From an uncultured Alistipes sp. (GTDB taxonomy: Bacteria; Bacteroidota; Bacteroidia; Bacteroidales; Rikenellaceae), in NCBI GenBank assembly GCA_900549685.1, contig UROX01000077.1, positions 1-11,524 on the forward strand: 11,524 nt of DNA, given 5' to 3'. A program made the position numbers and the translations under genes. Below the pieces are notes generated by a model. The model was not told the DNA's origin and made no database searches. It saw nothing but the letters and a program-made list of their open reading frames with translations. Shown one piece after another: positions 6,270 through 11,524 of the stretch. Position 1 is the stretch's first letter. The number at the start of each line of letters is the position of its first letter.

Positions 6270-8192
6270 ATGAAACCGCAATATATCCTATTATCGCTTT
6301 GCCTCGTGCTGGCCGGATGCAGTTATCTGGACCTGGAACCGGAAAAGAAAGGCACGCTCCAGGAGGTTTTCGAGGACCGCACCTCCGCCGAGAAGTTTCT
6401 GTACGGATGCTACGGCTACCTGCCCGCCTCGAACGACTTCAACGGCGAGCCGCAGGTGTGGGGCGCCGGAGACGAAGTAGCCCTCACGTCCCAGTGGGGA
6501 ACCGACTGGCATTGGGCCAAAGCCGCCCACACGGGACAGATCTCGGCCGCGGAGCCGCTCTACAACTACTGGTCGCACCACAAAAGCAAGAAGCAGCCCT
6601 CACGCTGCGCCGCCTACGACCTCTACGGAGGCATCCGCCAGTGCTACACCTTCATCGACATGGTGGACGGAGTTCCCAACGCCAGCGATGGTGAAAAAGC
6701 GCGGTGGAAAGCCGAGGCGAAATTCCTGATCGCCTATTTCCACTATTCGCTCCTGCGGCTCTACGGTCCCATCTGCCTCGTCAACGGGATCATTCCGAAC
6801 GACGCTCCGGAAGAGGTCTACTACCCGACCCGGAGGCCCTACGACGAATGCGTAAGCTGGATCGCCAGAAAATTCGACGAGGCAGCCGGCGAACTGAAGG
6901 CTTCGCGGGCCTACTCGGCGCTGGACATGGGCCGTGCCAACTACGTCGCCGCTCTGGCCATCAAGTCGCGGATGCTGCTCTATGCCGCCAGCCCGCTTTT
7001 CAACGGCAATTCGGAGTACTACGCCGATTTCAAGAACAAGAACGGGGAGCAGCTCATCAGTCAGACCTACGACAAGGAGAAATGGAAAGTGGCCCTCGAC
7101 GCAACCGAGGAAGCGATAGCCGCCGCGAAGCAGGAGGGATACAAACTGTTCCAATTCAAGTCCGAAGGAACGTCGCTCACGCCGGAGGAGATCGCCTACC
7201 AGACGGCCCGGAACATGGTGACGACGCTTCCCCGCGAAATATCGGACAATCCGGACATGATCTGGGTCGATTCCCGCTCGCCTGTGAACAGCCAGCAGAT
7301 GTATGCCATCCGCGGGCTTACGAACAACTCCGTGAGCGTTCCCTACGGCGGTGTTTCGCCCTCGTTCCGGATGGTCGAGACCTTCCTGACGAAAAACGGG
7401 CTTCCGATCGACAAAGACCCGGAGTTCGATTACCCGCACCGCTACGATCCCGTTCAGGACGAATACGGGGAGTGGACGGCCAAGATGCACCTCGGACGCG
7501 AGACCCGCTTCTACGCCGACATCGCCTATGACCGGGCGCATGACTACGAACTGCGGGGCAACTGGACCCTCTACCTGCGCATGGGCGAAAAACACCCCGT
7601 GACAAAGCTGACGATGGGCAACGATCCGAACCGGGACATGCAGACGATCAACGGCTATCTGGCGAAAAAGACCGTGCATCCGAACTCCTATTTCCCGAAC
7701 AATTCGGTCTCCAACGGACGCATCGACTGGGCATGGCCGCTCATCCGGATGACGGAACTCTACCTGAACTATGCCGAGGCATACGTCGAATACCACGGGA
7801 CGCTCGCCGGGCAGGCCCTGCAATACATGAACGAGATCCGCGACCGCGTCGGCGTGCCGCGTATCGAAGACGCATGGAAAGGCATTCCCGGAAAAGACTA
7901 CCGGGAGATCATCCGCCAAGAGCGCACGATCGAGCTGATGTTCGAGGGGCACCGCTACTTCGACGCCCGCCGGTGGAAAATCGCCCATCTGACCTTCGCC
8001 GAGCCGTCGAAACGCTGGAACTGTTTCCCCACGGGCTTCACGACGACCAACGTGCAGCCGTACGACAGTTACCTGACGATCATGCCGTCCATCGAAACGA
8101 CCAAGATATTCGAACAAAAACACTATCTTTATCCGATTGATGCGGAAAATATTTCCAGCAACAGGAACCTGGTGCAGAATCCGGGTTGGTAA
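6270..8192 (+). CDS. SusD/RagB-family surface glycan-binding lipoprotein
   Basis: The 640-residue partner of the SusC-like transporter, placed 13 bp downstream and surely co-transcribed. The lipobox L-A-G-C puts the lipidated Cys at 17, followed by S-Y-L-D-L-E-P-E; acidic residues just after the Cys agree with surface export in Bacteroidetes. The N-terminal SusD-like region covers about 18-250 (with R-x-x-Y-D-L-Y-G-G-I-R near 112-122 and tetratricopeptide-like helices). The RagB/SusD C-terminal domain contains the family hallmark R-M-T-E-L-Y-L-N-Y-A-E-A-Y (493-505), then I-R-D-R-V-G-V-P and R-Q-E-R-T-I-E-L-M-F-E-G-H-R-Y-F-D-A-R-R-W. It ends with L-Y-P-I ... R-N-L-V-Q-N-P-G-W, the normal SusD terminus. 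Length is at the long end of the family. It binds the glycan at the cell surface and caps the transporter. The specific ligand is unknown. Confidence 0.95.
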   Translation: MKPQYILLSLCLVLAGCSYLDLEPEKKGTLQEVFEDRTSAEKFLYGCYGYLPASNDFNGEPQVWGAGDEVALTSQWGTDWHWAKAAHTGQISAAEPLYNYWSHHKSKKQPSRCAAYDLYGGIRQCYTFIDMVDGVPNASDGEKARWKAEAKFLIAYFHYSLLRLYGPICLVNGIIPNDAPEEVYYPTRRPYDECVSWIARKFDEAAGELKASRAYSALDMGRANYVAALAIKSRMLLYAASPLFNGNSEYYADFKNKNGEQLISQTYDKEKWKVALDATEEAIAAAKQEGYKLFQFKSEGTSLTPEEIAYQTARNMVTTLPREISDNPDMIWVDSRSPVNSQQMYAIRGLTNNSVSVPYGGVSPSFRMVETFLTKNGLPIDKDPEFDYPHRYDPVQDEYGEWTAKMHLGRETRFYADIAYDRAHDYELRGNWTLYLRMGEKHPVTKLTMGNDPNRDMQTINGYLAKKTVHPNSYFPNNSVSNGRIDWAWPLIRMTELYLNYAEAYVEYHGTLAGQALQYMNEIRDRVGVPRIEDAWKGIPGKDYREIIRQERTIELMFEGHRYFDARRWKIAHLTFAEPSKRWNCFPTGFTTTNVQPYDSYLTIMPSIETTKIFEQKHYLYPIDAENISSNRNLVQNPGW

Positions 8193-8213
8193 AGCCCCAA
8201 TTTTCAGACAATA

Positions 8214-8257
8214 GGTGCGTCCGCCGGGGATGCGACGTCCCGGGGCGCACCTTTTGT
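8214..8257 (+). terminator. Intrinsic terminator after the SusD-like gene
   Basis: GGTGCG (8214-8219) pairs with CGCACC (8246-8251), and CCGGG within 8224-8229 pairs with CCCGG (8239-8243) across an internal bulge. TTTT (8252-8255) follows. The short U-run suggests partial rather than full termination. It separates susCD from the GH110 and phosphoesterase pair. Confidence 0.65.
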
Positions 8258-8289
8258 CCTCATTTTATAAAGATTAAAACCCGAATACA

Positions 8290-10164
8290 ATGAAGTACAT
8301 CGGAACAATATCACTGTCGTTGCTTTTGGCATTGTCGGCGAACGCCGCGCCGCCGGCCGGCGATACGATCCGGATCACACAGCTGGGGCTTCAGCCCGGT
8401 TCGCGGATCAACGCCACGCCGTTCGTCAACGAAGCCGTAAAGCGGTGCAGGGAAAAGCCCGGAAGCGTGCTCTACTTTCCCGAAGGCCGCTACGATTTCT
8501 GGCCCCAGCATGCCGTCGAACGCGATTACCACGAGTCGAACACCACGGACATCAACCCCAAACGCCTTGCGGTGTTTTTCGAAGGAATCGACGGAATAAC
8601 ACTCGACGGCGGCGGGTCGGAGTTCATTATGCATGACCGCATCCAACCCGTTACGCTCGATAATTGCAGCAATGCGGTCCTGAAAAATTTCACGGTGGAC
8701 TGGGACGTCCCGCTGATGGGGCAGGGCGAGGTCGCCGGAATCGGAGCCGACTATTTCGACCTGCGCATCGACCCCGCGAAATACCCCTACATCCTCGAAA
8801 ACGGCAAGCTCGTGTTCGTCGGTGAAGGCTGGAAAAGCCCCGTGACGCGGATGATGGAGCTGGACGTCTACACCGGGGTCATCCAAAACGGCGACCGCGC
8901 CCTGGGCAGCAAATGGAACGAATACCGGGCGACGGAACCGGTTCCGGGCGTAGTGAGAATCCGGCGGGAAGGCGGTTTCAGACGCTATCCGAAAGTCGGC
9001 AACATCCTGGCGCTCCGGCACAGCGAGCGGGACCACGCCGGAATCTTCATCAACGAAAGCCGGAACGTCACGTTGAGCGACATCACGATCCACCACACCG
9101 CCGGACTCGGAATTCTCTGCCAGTATACGGAAAACCTCGATTTCGACAACGTGGACGTCGTACCGAACAAGGCCAAGGGACGCTATTTCAGCGGCCATGA
9201 CGACGGCATTCACGCCATGGGCTGCAAAGGCCGCATCCGCGTGAACGACTGCGAATGGCAGTACCTGATGGACGACCCCATCAACATCCACGGAACCTGC
9301 GTGCGCATTATCGAGGTGCTCTCGCCGACCGAGGTGAAATGCCGGTTCATGGAGTCCATGAGCGTCGGCCTGCGATGGGCCGTCCCGGGTGACAGGGTCG
9401 GATTCATCGACAACAAAACCATGTGCACCGAGGAGGAGAATGCGGCGAGATCATTTACGAGACTCAACGAGCGGGAATTCATCCTCGAAACCGAGAAACC
9501 CTTCTCCCGCACGATCCAGGCGGGCATGGCGCTGGAAAATCTGACCTGGACGCCCGACGTGGAGATCCGCAACTGCCGCTTCCTGAGCAACCGAGCGCGC
9601 GGGCTGCTGATTTCCACGCCGGGAAAAGTCGTCGTCGAGAACAACTTCTTCGCCTCCAGCGGCTCAGCCATCCTGATCGCCGGAGACGCGAACTACTGGT
9701 ATGAGAGCGGCGCCGTCAGGGATCTGCTGATCCGCGGCAACCGGTTCGACGCATCGTGTCTTACGTCGGAATACCAGTTCACCGAGGCGGTCATTTCGAT
9801 CCTGCCCGAGATTCCGGAACCCGACCCGTCGCGGCCCTTCCACCGGAACATCCGCATCGAGGACAACCACTTCTGTTCGGCCGACTACCCGATCCTGTTT
9901 GCCACCTCGGTCAATGGGCTGACTTTCAGCGGCAACACCATCGAGCGAAGCTACGATTTCCGCCCGTGGCATCCGCGCAAGGCCGGAATCACGGTCGACG
10001 CCTGCCTGAACGTGCGGATTTCCGACAACAAGTTCGTCGGCGAAGTCCTGGGCCGGACCGTCAGCATCGAGAACATGCACAAACGCGAGGTGAAAATCGC
10101 TCCCGGATCACCCTATAAGGTCGTCTGGAATAAAGAAGCCGCGCGTCCGAAACTCCAAAAATAA
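8290..10164 (+). CDS. GH110 family alpha-1,3-galactosidase
   Basis: A 624-residue right-handed parallel beta-helix enzyme of glycoside hydrolase family 110, which removes terminal alpha-1,3-linked galactose (blood group B antigen or linear alpha-Gal). A cleavable signal peptide (about 1-20, S-A-N-A-A) directs it to the periplasm or beyond. Recognised by close resemblance to the Bacteroides GlaA/GlaB enzymes: F-P-E-G-R-Y-D-F-W-P-Q-H (63-74), S-N-T-T-D (83-87), K-L-V-F-V-G-E-G-W-K-S (173-183), R-D-H-A-G-I-F (247-253), S-G-H-D-D-G-I-H (301-308), M-D-D-P-I-N-I-H-G-T (327-336), I-L-I-A-G-D-A-N-x-W-Y-E-S-G-A-V. Asp305, Asp328 and Asp329 are my candidates for the catalytic acids, because aspartates in these two motifs serve that role in the family; this alignment was made from memory. 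Length is normal. The A/B subfamily was not settled, so no symbol is given. It lies 97 bp after susD, behind a terminator, and its stop overlaps the next start. Confidence 0.9.
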   Translation: MKYIGTISLSLLLALSANAAPPAGDTIRITQLGLQPGSRINATPFVNEAVKRCREKPGSVLYFPEGRYDFWPQHAVERDYHESNTTDINPKRLAVFFEGIDGITLDGGGSEFIMHDRIQPVTLDNCSNAVLKNFTVDWDVPLMGQGEVAGIGADYFDLRIDPAKYPYILENGKLVFVGEGWKSPVTRMMELDVYTGVIQNGDRALGSKWNEYRATEPVPGVVRIRREGGFRRYPKVGNILALRHSERDHAGIFINESRNVTLSDITIHHTAGLGILCQYTENLDFDNVDVVPNKAKGRYFSGHDDGIHAMGCKGRIRVNDCEWQYLMDDPINIHGTCVRIIEVLSPTEVKCRFMESMSVGLRWAVPGDRVGFIDNKTMCTEEENAARSFTRLNEREFILETEKPFSRTIQAGMALENLTWTPDVEIRNCRFLSNRARGLLISTPGKVVVENNFFASSGSAILIAGDANYWYESGAVRDLLIRGNRFDASCLTSEYQFTEAVISILPEIPEPDPSRPFHRNIRIEDNHFCSADYPILFATSVNGLTFSGNTIERSYDFRPWHPRKAGITVDACLNVRISDNKFVGEVLGRTVSIENMHKREVKIAPGSPYKVVWNKEAARPKLQK

Positions 10165-11360
10165 TGAAGCACATGAAAGCAATCCCCTTATTTCTGTTTT
10201 TCAGTCTCTCCGGCTTTGTCTACGGCTCCTGCGGCGAAAAAGAATCCGTAATACCCCCGACCCCTCCGGTCGCCGCCGGAGAGGTCTTCCGCACGCCGGC
10301 CTACCTGCAAAACCCATCCGCCGATGCCATGACGGTCATGTGGATCACCAGCGTCCCGTGCCGCAGCTGGGTCGAATTCGGCACCGATCCCGACCGGTTG
10401 CAGCCCGTGAGGAGTTACGACGAGGGCATGATGGTCGCCAACCGTAAAATCAACAAGATCAGGCTGGAAGACCTCCGTCCCGGCACGAAATACTATTACC
10501 GGGCCTGCTCGCAACAAATACTCCACTACGGCAGCTACAAGAAGGAGTTCGGCGATACGATCCGAATGCCATTGGCGTCCTTCACGACGTGGGACGAGCG
10601 CGACAAGGACTATACAATACTTGTTTTCAATGACATACACAAGAAAACAGAACTATTCAAACATCTGATGAGCCTCGTCGGGAACGAGCCGTACGACCTC
10701 GTGATTTTCAACGGCGACTGTTTCGACGACCCGGAAAAAGAGTCGGATATAGTCGATGTCCTCACGGAGTATTGCAAATCGTACGGCAGCGACTGCATCC
10801 CGTCGGTGTTCATGCGCGGCAACCACGAGATACGGGGCGCCTGCTCCGTCGTACTGTGGGATTACCTCTCCAAGGCGGGTGAACACTCCTATACGGCATT
10901 CACGATGGGGGACACGCGCTTCGTCCTGCTGGACTGCGGCGAGGACAAACCCGACGACACCGAAGTGTATTACGGCATGAACGACTTCACGCAACACCGC
11001 AAGGACCAGGCACAATTCCTGCAAACGGAACTCGCGAAGCCCGAATTCACCGCCGCGGCGCGGAAGGTGCTGATCCACCACATTCCCATCTACGGGAAGG
11101 CCGTTGCGAAATTCAATCCCTGCAAGGAGCTATGGCAGCCCTATCTGGCGACGGCCGGATTCGACGTTTCGCTGAACGGCCATCTGCACCGGTACGAACT
11201 GATCGAAAAAGGAGCTTCGGAGAACAATTTCCCGGTGGTGATCGGCGGCGGCTACAAGGAGGAGAATGCAACCGTTATGATCCTGAAGAAGACCGGGGAG
11301 CAACTCAACCTCCGGGTCGTGCACGCCAAAGGCAATACACTGTTCAACCGCGACCTTTAG
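10164..11360 (+). CDS. Calcineurin-like metallophosphoesterase lipoprotein with PAP-like N-terminal domain
   Basis: A 398-residue phosphoesterase. A hydrophobic signal (6-22) ends in Y-G-S-C with Cys23 as likely lipid site; the Tyr at -3 makes this a loose lipobox. A Pro-rich spacer (31-36) leads into a fibronectin-like domain (about 42-142; P-A-Y-L-Q-N-P ... M-T-V-M-W-I-T ... L-R-P-G-T-K-Y-Y-Y-R) as in purple acid phosphatases. The catalytic domain (about 150-345) has all two-metal motifs: D157-x-H159, G-D185-x-x-D188, G-N220-H221-E, H305-H306 and G-H340-x-H342. The key residues look intact, so it should be an active phosphomonoesterase or diesterase. Its ATG overlaps the GH110 TAA by one base (TAATG), which implies translational coupling. 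Met4 (10173) is another possible start. The substrate is unknown; a phosphate on the imported glycan is a reasonable guess from context only. Confidence 0.88.
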   Translation: MKHMKAIPLFLFFSLSGFVYGSCGEKESVIPPTPPVAAGEVFRTPAYLQNPSADAMTVMWITSVPCRSWVEFGTDPDRLQPVRSYDEGMMVANRKINKIRLEDLRPGTKYYYRACSQQILHYGSYKKEFGDTIRMPLASFTTWDERDKDYTILVFNDIHKKTELFKHLMSLVGNEPYDLVIFNGDCFDDPEKESDIVDVLTEYCKSYGSDCIPSVFMRGNHEIRGACSVVLWDYLSKAGEHSYTAFTMGDTRFVLLDCGEDKPDDTEVYYGMNDFTQHRKDQAQFLQTELAKPEFTAAARKVLIHHIPIYGKAVAKFNPCKELWQPYLATAGFDVSLNGHLHRYELIEKGASENNFPVVIGGGYKEENATVMILKKTGEQLNLRVVHAKGNTLFNRDL

Positions 11361-11379
11361 CGGCCGACCTATATTCTGT

Positions 11380-11416
11380 GTGATTCCGTCCGGTTCCGGG
11401 CGGAATCACGTTTTTT
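11380..11416 (+). terminator. Strong intrinsic terminator ending the PUL operon
   Basis: GTGATTCCG (11380-11388) pairs perfectly with CGGAATCAC (11401-11409), with partial pairing of the CCGG sequences inside the loop, followed by a six-T run (11411-11416). It starts 20 bp after the phosphoesterase stop. The remaining 108 bp of the window hold no recognised gene. Confidence 0.85.
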
Positions 11417-11524
11417 GCCCCGGGAAAAGAGGCCGTCTGCGGGTCATCCGGCAAAAATGCACCGGAACAATACGGCTGTCGTCTTTTTCAGCCGCCATAT
11501 TTGGAGTTTCCCGACATTTTTCCG

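Noticed and set aside
6600..8123. Long open frame of 507 codons on the minus strand inside the susD-like gene
   Set aside because: Shadow of the SusD-like frame with low-information composition and no recognisable domain.
8311..9291. Open frame of 326 codons on the minus strand inside the GH110 gene
   Set aside because: Shadow of the GH110 frame with no motif of its own.
11473..11494. CGGCTG and CAGCCG inverted repeat near the right edge as another terminator
   Set aside because: The T run is in the loop and not after the 3' arm, and no gene ends beside it.

Overview
The window looks like chromosomal DNA from a GC-rich member of the Bacteroidales; Alistipes or a relative is my best guess from style and composition, not a proven assignment. 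The reasons are an adjacent SusC/SusD pair, an ECF sigma/FecR signalling pair with the C-terminal domain typical of the phylum, a Cys lipoprotein signal, and start codons that mostly lack a Shine-Dalgarno sequence.

Layout. Positions 1-861 are visibly AT-richer and sparsely coding. They hold one small minus-strand gene (108-467) with a NUMOD1-like DNA-binding motif, then about 390 bp without a gene. That stretch contains an operator-like palindrome, three TTATCA repeats spaced exactly 10 bp, and a plus-strand intrinsic terminator. From 862 to 11360 a GC-rich, all-plus-strand polysaccharide utilization locus (PUL) runs: ECF sigma factor, FecR-type anti-sigma, SusC-like TonB-dependent transporter with an STN signalling domain, SusD-like lipoprotein, a GH110 alpha-1,3-galactosidase, and a lipoprotein metallophosphoesterase with a purple-acid-phosphatase-like layout. 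Intrinsic terminators follow the susD-like gene and the phosphoesterase gene.

How it should work. The SusC/SusD pair would bind and import a glycan carrying terminal alpha-linked galactose (blood group B-type or linear alpha-Gal ends are the known GH110 substrates). The STN domain would report ligand passage to FecR, which would release the sigma factor to raise transcription of the locus. GH110 removes the terminal galactose. The phosphoesterase, whose start overlaps the GH110 stop by one base, may remove phosphate from the same glycan or an attached group.

The most notable observation is in the sigma gene. Its two halves (regions 2 and 4) are both well preserved but lie in different frames, and the switch happens at a run of ten G in the inter-domain linker. 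Nine G would restore a 180-residue protein. This could be a phase-variable on/off switch for the locus, slippage-based expression, a recent mutation or a sequencing error. The sequence alone cannot decide.
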